Source: Naematelia aurantialba (taxonomy: Eukaryota > Basidiomycota > Tremellomycetes > Tremellales > Naemateliaceae). From it: DNA of 64,000 bases. The notes beneath the pieces are model-generated. The model saw only the letters and a program-made list of their open reading frames with translations. It did no database searches and was not told the origin of the DNA. Location of the stretch: assembly GCA_021527695.1 (NCBI GenBank), contig JAKFAO010000004.1, positions 1,343,001 to 1,407,000 of the forward strand, in the 5' to 3' direction. Numbering within the stretch: position 1 is the stretch's first letter; every line of letters starts with the position of its first letter. Of the stretch, positions 1-11,565 are shown piece after piece. The position numbers and the translations under genes were made by a program.

Positions 1-1500
1 AGCTTCGCGTCGGGTCTACCCGCTCGTTCTGCCCGTGATTCCAGGACGTGGAGATACGGCAAGACTAGACGGCGGATGTCGCGAACGACAGTATCGGCTG
101 TGGAGTTCGATAAATACGCGTGAACAATCTTTGCTTCTGGAGCTGTGCGCCACGTCGATAGAGTCCATTCGGCTTGCTGAACAGGCGAGAGATTTGCGTC
201 GTAGACGAGTTTGGAGAGAAGGGAGAGGTCCTCGCCCAGGATATCGAGCGACGTGATGCCTTGTGACGCGCCTTGCTGCACCCACGCCAGCTGCAGGTCG
301 ACGAGGCCAAACGTATCAAGAGAGGCGATGCGGGATTCGTACCACGCCGCAATATCTTCTGCCAGTCGAGGTTTGTCATTTGGAGCAAGGGAAGGAAGGG
401 ACTGAGGTGTGTCATGTGTGGCAAGGGATAGGGATGCATCGTTCGTAGGAAGGGAAGACAACGATTGAACAGGGTAAAGGAAGATCAATAGAGCATCAAG
501 GAAGGAACGAGGCGACGACGGGGTAAAGGGAACCTCGTTACCGTCTCTGTCGAGCACAGGCAACAGCCCCGCATCATGCAGATCTCGGGGATTCGTCCAC
601 GCTGGAAAAGCATCTAGCAGAGCGACGCGGAAGGGCCAGAGGACGTCATGATGCCGAGTCCATAGAATCTTGAACGCGGCGATCTGGCCGCCACATGCCA
701 GACCCAGTGCGGTATCCACAACGGACGTGACCAGGAACTCTGCCAGGCTGAGAGACTCCTCATCGAGCAGAATCGGTTCACCGTCCTCGGCAGGGGAGTC
801 CGGAATGGTTGTCGGATCTGGTGCCAGGCCGGCATCAGAGGCGGTATCCGAGACAGCATCGTCCCATGGGTCGTCGAGCGGGACATCCTCTGCTTCTTCA
901 CTGGTTTCGGCCCACGGATCATCGAGCTCTACCGCCTCTTCCGCGATCCCATCCAGCTCCCCATCAACTGCCTCCACTGCCCTTACTACCTCTACTGCCG
1001 GATCCACCGCCGCTCCACGTTCTAAAGGAGCGCGATCGTCCGCTACCGACCTCGACGAGGACGGACCTTGCGGAGAGGGGAACAGCGAGTCGAACGATGT
1101 CCAATCGAGTGCGGACTTGGTGTAATTGAGCAAGTGCTTCAATAACACTCCTAGCGTCAGGCTGTCCAGCAGATATCTTTTCCAGCGCTTGTGTCCACGT
1201 CTCCACCGGGACAAGTCGCCAATCCACCGGGTCCGCGGCCGCGACCGCAGCCTTCACGAGTCCCTCCAAGCTCGACAACACGCCCTGGTCCCTCGGTTCT
1301 GCGGCATCCAAGACTAATCTTGCTGTTCTGGAATTCCCAATTTCCCGATTGATAAAAAGATCTCGGCATTGCGAGAGCGCCTCCAGGTCGGTGAGAGGGG
1401 CGAGCGCCGTGGTGATTGCCTCGAATGTGATGTCGGCTTCTGCGGCAATCACGTCACGCAGACTCAGAGTTGGGGGCTTTTCCGGCTCGGGCGCCTCCAT
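1..1500 (-). CDS. SEC39: Sec39-domain protein (Dsl1/NRZ tethering complex), 3' part outside window
   Basis: Subunit of the ER-resident Dsl1 complex that tethers Golgi-derived COPI vesicles to the ER. The start codon is at 1500. Exon 1 is 1199-1500 and exon 2 runs from 1161 off the window edge, separated by a 37-nt intron (1162-1198) with a weak GTGGAC donor. This join moves the reading frame so that everything from 1161 to 1 is open. Seen in the sequence: an acidic linker rich in D/E (about 1000-800), then the segment WRTAPEAKIVHAYLSNST, followed by a DIRRLVLPYL motif and an ESRAERAG motif near 100-1, which I recognise as typical of the Sec39 domain. The start and first 100 residues are poorly conserved and less certain. 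It is divergent from the kinase gene, with a 2-kb gap between them. Family call confident; the first intron is inferred from frame. Confidence 0.8.
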
Positions 1501-3527
1501 CGCGCTTGCTACGTGGGCACAGGCTGACCTCGGCGAGAAGGCAACTCAGCTGTCGCAGTCTTCTTTGCCAAGTCATGAGCCTTCCAGAAATGCAGGAGAC
1601 GAACTCGCAATGACCCCGACCACGTGGCACTTTATTCGGGCTTCCCGATAAGACTCTTGCGGTGGCGTTTCAGATCTCATTGGATCCTCGCATGGTAAGA
1701 TGCAATATCACCGCGACCCGGGTATTCCAGTTGTCTACTGTGCGTCTAGATTCGTGAATAGGCTCCCAAAGACTCGTGAGCCGTTCATGAGCGACGCAGT
1801 GACGATGCATGTGGCAGAGCGGTGGTTTGACGACGGCGGAGAATTTCCCAGCAACATGAGTATTCGTCATGAACAAAACAGTGTCTCTCGACGATCAGGC
1901 ACGGCTTCAGACGTTTCAGTTGATTTCTGGTGAAATCATGATTAGTGTACGCAGCGCTCGAGGACATTTTGGCCTCCGGGAAGAACGACAGAATACCATA
2001 GGGCGCCATCTGGTTCAGATGATGCTTGGCAATAACATGGTATCGGACAATCTCACTACACGACCGCTTTTGGTAATGCTGGGATTGTCGGACCCGACTT
2101 TGGTGCCTTGTAAGAGTAGCCGTTGGCATGTGATGCCTCGCAGTGTCTGACAGAGGGAGGCTGACCGCCTGCCGGGTTTCATGCAGTCCCCATCGGGCAG
2201 AAGCCGCGCGGAAAGAATGCAAGCCTTGGGGTGTGTCGACACACAGAGTCATCAGATAGAGCGAAAGTACGGGGCCTCGGCGCCTGTCCTCATTTCACGA
2301 GTGTCGTAATTGCAGTGTTGTGCGATGTGTTGTGTATCGTGTTGTGTGTTGTGCTCGTCCCGTGCCATCATCAGGTCAGCAACAGAACTTTGTTGATCCA
2401 CGCCCCAAAGGCGACCCAGCACACCACCCCTGGACCGAAGAGCACCGATGATTCCATACGTCGTGGTGATCTAGCTCGCCTGCAGATCAGGTGGACGACC
2501 TACTGGGCTATGCCCTGCTTGGATTCACGTAGACTTTGGTTGGTACCGTAAAGCCAAAAGTTGGGATGTTACAAGCATGACATGTCTCTTCAGTTGCGTT
2601 CTCGTCGCCAAATGCCCCGACGCGACTGCTATTATATTTCCTCCTGCTTCCGAGACGCGTCGCGGGTAAAGGGGACGCTGAAACGTGGCGATTTCCCGAA
2701 GCGGTAATTTCTGTGCATCGTAGTCCTCTTGGGACAGGAAATAGGGACAAAGGATACAAGGAAAGAGGAGAAACAAAAACCCAAGCGGCACATCATCACA
2801 GCCGATTTCTCCATCTCCTCGCCGTCACTCGACTTCCTCTCTCTCTCTCTCTCTCAGTCTAGCATCGACGTCGACGCATAGACCCCATTGGCCACGGTAG
2901 CATTGTATACATACACACCCACCTGCGTATTAATTTACTTGGGCATTCGTGACACGGCAACGTCCCGTCAGCGAGGAAACACAGCGGGACCCACACAACG
3001 TTCCGGCTAGTCGGACCTTCCCTCCCGAGTCCCACACGGCCCATACTCGACTCGACTCACACACCCTTCAGCACGCGCATCGTGTTCCCCTTTGTGATAG
3101 CACGTTCGTCTTGGCGTGGAGCATCCTCGTCGTCGTTCTGCATGCCCGCGGCGCGGTCGTTCGCGAGGTGGCGGTGAACTGATCTGATCACGTCGAGGTT
3201 TCCGGATTACCAAGTGAGCCCTCGAGTCCTCACCGACCCTCCTCCCCCTTCCTTCGCCCCATCACGGCCACCTTCACTCAGACAACGGGACCCAAGCCCT
3301 TGCTGCCTCCTCCTGCAAGCCGGGCGTCCAACCGACCTTCTCAAACGCGGAAGCTGACAGGTGCATTGTGTACTCCTTCCCTTGTCGCTCCGATCGATAT
3401 CCCCGCTGTCATCCAACCCTGATATTGCAATCCCATCCAAAAAAACCTCCATCACTCTTTCACTCTTTTCCTTCTTCTGTTCGTCTGTTCACCTGGATCA
3501 TCTTGCATTGCACCCTAGACCATCTTC
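1501..3527. other. 2-kb divergent intergenic region
   Basis: Lies between the start of the Sec39 gene (-) and the kinase gene (+). No open frame here resembles a protein family. It holds a CT dinucleotide run around 2836-2857, and the last 300 bases before 3528 are strongly pyrimidine-rich (for example 3235-3290 and 3440-3480), as expected for a fungal promoter and 5' leader. Nothing else seen. Confidence 0.6.
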
Positions 3528-6500
3528 ATGACCACGCTCTTGTCGTACCCAATGTCCGATCCGTTCGCTGCCGAGGCGGCTGCGCGGTACGCAAACCCTC
3601 CTTTCTCCCCGGGCCAAGGCCTCTTTGCCCCACCACCACCACCCACCCCATCATCTCAAGAATCGCACTCGTCGACGCGCCCGCAGCAGGGCCATTCGTC
3701 GCGCAAGCCCTCGCCCAACCCGCCATTCCACGCAACCGATGAATTTGGCACCTTTGGACCCCCTTCGACAACAGCTCCCACAGCTGCAGCGGCCCGAGCG
3801 CGGCACGCGTCAGCGTCTCCTGCCATGACACTTGCACTCGCCAGCGCTGGACCCGTCGCATCGACGTCTACCGCGCGCGCTCACGCCCATGCTCAGCCAC
3901 ACGCTGCCCAGGCCCAGCGCCCCAGGCAGAGACAGTCACATAACCCGTCAACCGCCTTGGTCAACGCGTCCCCTCCCAAGCCAGAGTACCTCACCGACGA
4001 GTATGTGCTCCACCCGTCTGTCTTTGCGTACAAAGAAGCGCATCCCAGGCGGCCGATGGTCGGCTTTGGTCCTTATGTGCTGCTGCAGACCCTTGGCGAA
4101 GGCGAATTTGGCAAGGTAAAGCTCGGCGTACATACCCAGGAGGGTTTCGAGGTCGCCATCAAGTTGATCAGGCGAGGAAGTCTGGATGACGAAGCGCGCG
4201 CGAACAAGGTAGAGAGAGAAATAGATGTCCTCAAGGTGGGTCACTCATCCAAGCGTCGGCGCTGATGATAGCAACTCAAACATCCAAATATCGTATGGAT
4301 GTTTGACGTCATCGAACAGGATAAACACATTGGCATTGTGCTGGACTTTGCTGGCGGTGAGCACCCCTCGTTGACCATGACTGACGACAGGCGGTGAGCT
4401 GTTTGATCACATTCTCGCCAACAAGTATCTTCGGGAACGCGATGCCCAGAAGCTCTTCGCTCAACTCATTTCCGGCGTCGACTATCTTCACAAGAAGCAC
4501 ATTGTCCATCGCGACCTCAAGCTCGAGAACCTTCTCCTAGACAAACATCGCAACATCATCATCACTGACTTTGGCTTTGCCAATCGCTTCGATCACGAGC
4601 AGGACGACTTGATGGCGACCTCTTGTGGTTCACCCTGTTACGCTGCCCCCGAGCTTGTTGTCTCGGAAGGTTTGTATATCGGCTCCGCCGTCGACATTTG
4701 GTCATGCGGCGTGATCCTGTACGCAATGCTTTCCGGCTACTTGCCCTATGACGATGATCCAAGCAATCCTGACGGCGACAATATCAACCTCCTCTACAAG
4801 TACATCATGAGTACCAAGCTCAACTTCCCCGACCACATCTCCCCAGAGGCAAAGCACCTCTTGCAGATCATGCTCGTGCCCAACCCAGAGTATCGATGCC
4901 GAATTGAACAGATCATGGCTCACCCTTGGCTCGAGAGCCAGCGCGATCTCTTTGTTCTTTCGGTGAAACAACAAGAGGATTTGTTCTTGGAGAATCTCAA
5001 CAGAAAATTCCATACTGCAAGGCGGGAGCTGGCCAGTCGGCGACAATTGCAATTGGAGGCCAAGCAGTTCAAAGCGTTCTCGCGCAGTCAGAGCTCGATG
5101 CCCGGAACGACGGTTACTGCGTCGATGTTGGACCAGACGCGCAGGTCGAGAGACACCAGGCATCACTCGGCAATGCCTGGGACGACAACCATGCCGGAAT
5201 ACCTCAGTACCGCAGGTCATCGTACTCCACCTCTTGTGGGCCGACAACCTCTCGCTCTTCCTGCTCTTCTCCCTCCCACGACCCAAACCTCGCCAATCCT
5301 TGCCGATTCAATCGTCATCTCCCCTGTGGCCGTCCCTACCTCGCGAGCCGTCACTCCGCCTGTCGTGTCTCAAACACCTCCGAGGCAACGATCTCAATCA
5401 ATGGCTGCGGAGCTCACGCCGCAGAAGCCAGAGGTTTCCGGCACTCAGCCACCCACTGCTGTCGAGGATGCGATGGATATTGAGCGACCCTCGACTCCTC
5501 CGCCTAGCGGTGAGCCGGTCAAACAGCCCATGTCAGCCAACAAGAACCGTCATACCATTCAAGTCGAGTATGACGGTGAGGCATCGTACGAGAAGATGAA
5601 GGAGGACCTTGATGCCAGGCAGCCTTCGACGGCCGAATGGCCCCGGCAGCAGCAAGCTCAACTGCAAGTGCCACAGATCACCAGTGATGTCGACATGGAA
5701 AGCGAGTCGTCTGACCAAGGTCATACGCGAGCGACCACTCTTGAAAGTGCCGGTGATATGGCGTCTTCCGAGGCATCACAATTGCTTACGCCCGACGCGA
5801 CTACTCCTCCAGTAGCGGTTGTGCTTCAGAGTCCGCATGACGACCCAAGACCGACGACACCGACGCGGAGCAAGGCCGTCAGTCCGGTGTCACCTACTAC
5901 ACCGCGAGCGTCGTCAGTCAACTTGGAGGACGTCACCACTCCTCGCGGCCCGACGAGCGAAGCAACCCCACGAGCTTCGTTACAAGTCCGTCCGGAAAAT
6001 ACCAATCGCACAACGTCTAGAGCATCTACATCTACGTCCACGTCGACAATCCCCGCACCTGGTCCTGGTGCTAAACCATCTGGCCTACCCAAACCGCCAA
6101 AGCGAGATCGATATCGCAAGGGTATGTCTCTCGACAAGTTTGGTCTTGCACGCCTGCTGGGCCAAGCCGCGCAGAGCACCAGCGACGTGTCGAGGACTGC
6201 GCCACCTAGTTCGTCTGGAGCTGCGCTACGGGTTGCGCAGAACGAGGCTGCTAGCCAGGCGAAGCGGGCGAGTGTGACGCGGCCTCAGATGACGGAGATC
6301 GTTAGTGAGAAGGATAAGAAGTCGTCGAGGCGCAGAACACTGCAGCTCATGGTCAACCGGTGAGTGGTTGGATGTCTTTGTCTTGGTTGGCACAGGCTAA
6401 CTTGCTAGCAATACCGCCTCGGGCAAGCCGATGGAGCCGTCCACGCATGCGACGCCTGCAGCTCCGCTCACACCTCGAGATGCCAACACGTCCTCCCTCA

Positions 6501-8234
6501 AGGCTCAGGCGACTCCGCCGATTGTGACGGAACCCTCATCGCAGGAGCCAACACACGACCGCGGGAGGTCGACGCAAAGCGTGGTCACGGTGGATGCATT
6601 GGCGGCTCAAGAAACGGAGAACGTGCCCAAGCACGCGTCATCGAACGCCGCCAAGAAGGTTATGGACTGGTTCCGGCGCAAATCGCTTGCGAAAGACACG
6701 CTTGTGAATCTCAACACGTCCAACGTGCAGTCAGACTCGACGAGCAGCTTTGTGCGGGTTTCAGACAGTCCCGCGCGAGACGTCCCGCAAATCACTACTG
6801 CGGCCATGTCTTCGACCAGCTCCATTGCCCCCACTGCGGAGGGTACCGAGTCTGCCCAGCCAGAGTCTGCGACTCTCCCGAAAGAGCAGGAGCAGCAGCG
6901 TATGCCCTTGTCATCCGCTGACCAGAAGACGAACATTGCTGCTCCTGCTCAATCGACGGCCAGCCTCCTGCCAGCCAAGCGAACGGAGATACCGATACCG
7001 TCGCCCAGCCGGTCGAAATCACACCGCGTCTCTCATCCTCACCCGCCGTCGGAGAACGTGCCGCTCAACACGGGGACTCTGCCAAACAAGCTTGGGTCTC
7101 GAGGAAACCTGGCTTCGAGTGGTCAGCGCAGCGACGAGCTCAAGATGCGGGTACATACGGGATTGGTCGACCAATCTGCGTTGTCGTCGAAGCCGCCAAA
7201 GGAGGTCATGGCCGAGGTACTGAAGGTGCTGCAGGGGATGGGAATGGATATCAAAAAGGAGAACGAGTTTAGGTTGAGATGTACCCGCGTGAGGCGGAGG
7301 AAGGCTGGGCCAGTGACGGGGCTGGGGTTGGGCAGTGTGATGAGCGGCGGAAGTGTGGGACCATTCACGTTTTCCAGTAATGCTTCAGCGTCACGGGTGA
7401 GTAGCGTTCACGTCTGAATTCACCTTTGCCTCTATCTTCAAACACCTTCCCCATGCTTTCTCTGTTCACCTTCTCTATTCCCTCTGTCTACCACGTACTC
7501 TGTTCACGGCCTGCATCTCGTTCTCCATTCATACCTCGCCATCACGATAGCAAAGCTGATATCGAGAAAGACCGACTCGCGAGGTCTCCCACTTCCATCA
7601 TCTCCATCCACCGGTATCCTCTCGTCAGGGGGGCTCAAGGGGATGCTCCTGCGTCGTGGATCGTCGTATTCGTCTGCCAATCCGTTCCCTCGCTCCGATA
7701 GCGAGAATTTCGGGTCGCCGTCGCTGTCTTCCATTGGGCTTGCTAGTCCGACGTTGAGTTCGCCTGCCTCTGTTGTTCCTGAGCCACTGTATGGCGAGCA
7801 CTCGTACGTACCCTCTCCGCTCGTCCGGGGCAACCTTTCGCCTGGACCCCTCGGTCTGCTCCCCGTTCGCCATCTACCGCTCTCGGCGTCCTCCCTTGTC
7901 CTACTCTTGACCTGCCCACACGCGATTCGCCATCCTACCAACCCCCTCCTCCGACGAAAGCTCGACCCCTCTCATGTGACGCGGTATCTAAGGATAGCAC
8001 TGACGATTTGCAGGATCGACGCCGGAGACGAGGTCAAGCTGGTGATCGAGCTGTGCCGGATCAAGAACCTCCCGGGACTGTACCTGCTCAACATCAAGCG
8101 GCTCCGCGGGAGCGTGTGGAGCTTCAAATTCATCTACCAGACTGTCCTCGAGTACGTCTTGTGTTTCTCCCTTGTCCTATACTTCTCCGCCGCGCTGATT
8201 CCTGGACAGGCGCTGCGAGACTCTTACTCACTAA
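3528..8234 (+). CDS. Kin4-type CAMK-family serine/threonine kinase with C-terminal KA1 domain
   Basis: Predicted 1386-aa kinase. Exons: 3528-4235, 4272-4356, 4391-6359, 6409-7396, 7556-7803, 8014-8151, 8210-8234. The N-terminal 170 residues are Pro/Ala/Ser-rich. The catalytic domain has the glycine loop [11 protein letters not shown] (about residue 190), [20 protein letters not shown], an activation segment with [12 protein letters not shown] and the insert [19 protein letters not shown], typical of the Kin4/Ppk9 group. A long disordered Ser/Thr/Pro region follows. The end carries the spread KA1-like module: first [17 protein letters not shown], then [15 protein letters not shown] and [18 protein letters not shown]. 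In budding yeast Kin4 enforces the spindle-position checkpoint; that role is inferred here. Introns of 36 and 34 nt interrupt the kinase domain. An alternative start at 3552 is possible. Intron 4 (159 nt) is the least certain. Confidence 0.9.
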
Positions 8235-9003
8235 TTGGACGTGACGTCCTCGGATCGCCAGTGTGGCATGGCAAGAGCACATTCTGCTTTCCCTTTTCTG
8301 TTGATCAACAAGTTCCCATCGTGCTCGCATCGTGCCGCGATTTCCTCTTTTCTTTCCGTCTTCGACTGGCCAAGTCACAGCCCGACACACGCATGATTTC
8401 AACTGGCCCGCCAGGTAATGTGTAGTACAACCTCATAGCTAGTATACCCCGACCCAGATATTCCATAGCATTCCAGGCTCTATCTTATGTGTGCCATGAT
8501 TTACACGACGTTTGTTCTTCTGCTGGTGCGCTCTGGTGGCGTTTGCAGGAGTGGTAGTCGAGTTTCCACGCCAGTAGATGCCATGTACAGCGGTTATGTC
8601 TCTGCGTTGACTGTGCCTACCTCTGTCTCTTGCCTCGTCTCTGTTGCCTTGTCTCTGTTGCCTTGTCTCCTTGCCTCGTCTGTCTCCCTACCTCGTCGTA
8701 GCAGCATGGCCAATACATGCCCGTCTCGTTGTCTCGTCGACTCGTCGACTCGCCAGTGGCGAGAAAATCGGCTTGGACCGGCGCCGCGCGATGTGATAAG
8801 ATCTGCTGGGCTCGTCTTTTGCGCTCACCGTTCGTTTGTGGTCGGTCGGTCGTAGTCGACTTGCATGTTGTATACGGATCTTTCAGTCGTATCGGCGGTA
8901 CCTGAGATCTCTACCGCAGCGACTGCATCGACTGCATCTACGATATCTAGAGTATCGACAGTATCGACGGTATCGACGGTAATACAGTATCTACGGTAGC
9001 ACG
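8235..9003. other. Intergenic region with short tandem repeats
   Basis: Between the kinase stop and the aminotransferase start. Contains a degenerate repeat of tctctgttgccttg-like units (about 8625-8690), a CGACTCGT run near 8735-8755, and a cluster of gtatcgacggtatc-type repeats at about 8915-8998 directly upstream of the next start codon. No gene seen. Confidence 0.6.
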
Positions 9004-11426
9004 ATGGACACGCTCAATTTCGCAATCGCACCCGCCGTGGACGATACCGAAGCTCCCCCGTACGTCTTCTCTTCCTTTGTTCGCGGCTCTCTCCTGCCGA
9101 CTCGACTACTGCCTGCGCTGTCCTTGTACCTTGCCGTCACTGACGCACTCAGGATCCCCAAGGCGCGCGCATGGGCCGAGTCCTACCTTGCCTCCATCAC
9201 CCCCGACTCTGCGGATGGCGCGCACGTCGGCGCCGGCACCAACGGCCCCCTGCTTGACCTATCGCAAGGTAGGGATGCCCTATTTGATCTTTGACGAGAT
9301 ACAAATGCCATGACCTATCGCGATACAAACACCCTATGTGACCTACGACGAGATACAAATGCCTACTGACGTCTCACTAGGTGTGCCCCGCTCGGCACCG
9401 CACCCGGCCCTCCTCGCATCCCTGTCGAGCATCTCGTCCTCTGCCGAAGCGGCGCGCTACGGCCCGATCCTCGGTGAACCCGCGCTGAGGGCCGCGGTGT
9501 CTGCGGAGATCCAACACCAGTACCGTACCTCCAATGTCAGCGCCTCAGACATCGCCATCACCACCGGCTGCAACATGGCGTTCCTGGTGCTGCTGATGGT
9601 CGTGTGTCCGCCGGGGTCGGGAGTGGTCCTGCCCCTGCCGGCGTATTTCAACCACTCGATGTGCGCGAGCCTGCAGAGCCTCCAGGTCCATTACGTCGCG
9701 AGCGACCCGGCCAGCGGGTTCACCGCTTCGATCAGGGCGGCGCGGATGGCGCTCGAGGGGAGGGGCAGCGGTAGCGGGAATCGCAAACAGACAGATGGAG
9801 AGAGCGTAGGGGCCGGGAAAGGGCAAGGAGGAGGGCAAGGCGGAGGAGGAGCGCAAGGGGGAGGAGGAGCGCAAGGGGGAGGAGGAGCGCAAGGCGGAGG
9901 AGGAGCGCAAGGGGGAGGAGGAGGAGGAAAGCCACGCATGATCGTGCTGGTGTCCCCGAGCAATCCGACAGGAACAATCTACACCCCCGCCGAGCTGAAG
10001 GAATGGTACCATCTCGCCCGCGAGTTTCGCGTCGCCCTAGTCCTCGACGAGACGTATCGCGATTTCGTCGAGGACGAACACGGCGGCGGGATAGGGCAGC
10101 CCCATGGGCTGTTTGACGAGCCGGACTGGAGGGGGACGTTGGTCTCGCTCGGGAGCTTTAGCAGTGAGTCAGTGCGAGCACGTCGACTGATGATGGTTCG
10201 CGCGGCCGTCGCCGCTCACCGCTGACTGCAAGCAGAGGGCTACCGCATTCCCGGACACCGCCTCGGGAGTATCATTGCCAGCCCTGCTCTGCTCAAGCGG
10301 ATCACCACGATCTGCGATTGTATGCAGGTGAGTTGCGTGCGGTTGGCTCTGTGGCTCTGGGCGTGTTGGCTCTTTGGTGCTTTGGCTCTCCTCTCTATCA
10401 GTTGTGCACATTGCATCTGTTCAGGACCTCGTCTCTATCTTCCATCCCGTCTTCTCAGATCGTCTCCTGATCAGGATTTCTTTCAACTCACATCTTTCAT
10501 CTCGCATCTTTCATCTCACATCTTTCATCTCACATCTTTCATCTCACATCTTTCACATCGCATCCCTCATCTCCATCTTTCCTCTTATACCTCGCAACCC
10601 CCCCCCCCCCCCATCCCCCCCAACGCTGACCGGAACAGATCTGCGCTCCCCGCCCGCCGCAGCTCGCCCTCGCGCCACTCCTCACCACACTCCGCACAGA
10701 CCTGCTCGAAGCGTCTGCGCAGCTCTCGCACCGGCGCCACCTCTTCTCGTCAACCGTCAACGCCGTGCCCGGGTGGTCCGTCGCGTCTATCGGGGGATAC
10801 TTCGCCTACGTCTCCTTCCCCACGGCGTACTTGCACGCCTCGAGCGTGCTGGGGCTCAAGCGGAAACGCCTGGGCAGCGAGGACGTGTCGCGCGTCCTCG
10901 CGACCAAGCTCGGGGTCGTCACGCTCCCCGGCGCGTTCTTCATGCCCCCCCAGAATGCCGACGACGTGTGGGACGGTATTGTCGATGCCGCGACGTTGCG
11001 GGAGGATAGGTGGTTGCGGTGAGTGTGGGGTTTTTGTCCTGTGTCCTTGTCCTTGTCCTTGTCCTGTGTCCTGTGTCCTGTGTCCTGTGTCCTGTGTCCT
11101 GTGTCCTGTGTCCTGTGTCCTGTGACCGGTGTCCTGTGTCCTGTGTCCTGTGTCCTGTGTCCTGTGTCCTGTGTCCTGTGTCCTGTGTCCTGTGTCCTGT
11201 GTCCTGTGACCGGTGTCCTGTGTCCTGTGTCTTCATATCTGGAGTCCACGACTCTAGTCTCCTGGAGACGACAGGACACCCGAGAGTTCAAGGACTCCGC
11301 AGATGACCAAACGAGCTGACGATGCCCAGATTCGCAGTGGCCAACGTCGAAGACGACGTGGTCCTGCAGCTCGGTCCGAGATTGCGGCAGATGAACGAGT
11401 TGATGGGCATGGGAGAGCTCGAGTAG
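9004..11426 (+). CDS. PLP-dependent aminotransferase, class I/II, with a Gly-rich insertion
   Basis: Predicted 507-aa fold-type I aminotransferase; substrate unknown. Exons: 9004-9059, 9153-9268, 9381-10163, 10236-10327, 10639-11018, 11330-11426. Seen: AITTGCNMAF (cofactor-phosphate loop region), PLPAYFNHSM, SPSNPTGT, the DETYRDF motif (Asp binding the pyridine nitrogen) and GSFSKGYRIPGHRLG with the Schiff-base lysine. Intron 3 splits that lysine codon. Between about 9838 and 9930 the coding frame contains an 18-bp repeat giving GGGGAQ units, inserted just before the beta-strand leading to SPSNPTGT; this is not part of the enzyme fold and looks like repeat expansion. Introns 4 and 5 are both 311 nt and repeat-filled. 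It converges on the CUE gene with only 139 bp between the stops. Family certain; specificity not assignable. Confidence 0.9.
9838..9930 (+). repeat. 18-bp coding tandem repeat (Gly-Gly-Gly-Gly-Ala-Gln units)
   Basis: About five copies of an 18-bp unit of the form ggaggaggagcgcaaggg inside exon 3 of the aminotransferase. The unit length keeps the frame open and encodes a flexible Gly/Ala/Gln linker. On the opposite strand it produces spurious Pro/Leu-rich frames, which are not genes. Confidence 0.9.
10328..10638 (+). repeat. Repeat-filled intron 4 of the aminotransferase
   Basis: A 311-nt intron (GTGAGT...ACAG). It holds a run of catctttcatctcaca-type units at about 10493-10560 and a poly-C run of more than ten bases near 10600-10617. 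Without the repeats it would be close to the usual intron size here. Confidence 0.85.
11019..11329 (+). repeat. Heptanucleotide satellite in intron 5 of the aminotransferase
   Basis: A 311-nt intron (GTGAGT...CCAG). Positions about 11036-11235 are an almost uninterrupted array of the 7-mer cctgtgt, broken at two places by the variant tgaccggtgt. The array is open in several frames on both strands, which creates false ORFs. Confidence 0.9.
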
Positions 11427-11565
11427 ATTCGACCTGCGCAGCATGAATTGACACGCGAAGATATGGAACCCGCAGGCTCGAGATCAGACTGGGCAGATGC
11501 CGCATCTCTGGCGGCCGGGCATGGGCAAGGAAACAATGCATCATGTAGACGCATGCATTAGGGAT

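Noticed and set aside
8930..9000. Regularly spaced gtatcgacggtatc units, CRISPR-like at first sight
   Set aside because: Units are only about ten bases, directly adjacent and degenerate, with no spacers; the genome is fungal.
10806..11444. 212-codon minus-strand frame rich in TGHRTQD repeats
   Set aside because: It is the heptanucleotide intron repeat of the aminotransferase read on the other strand.
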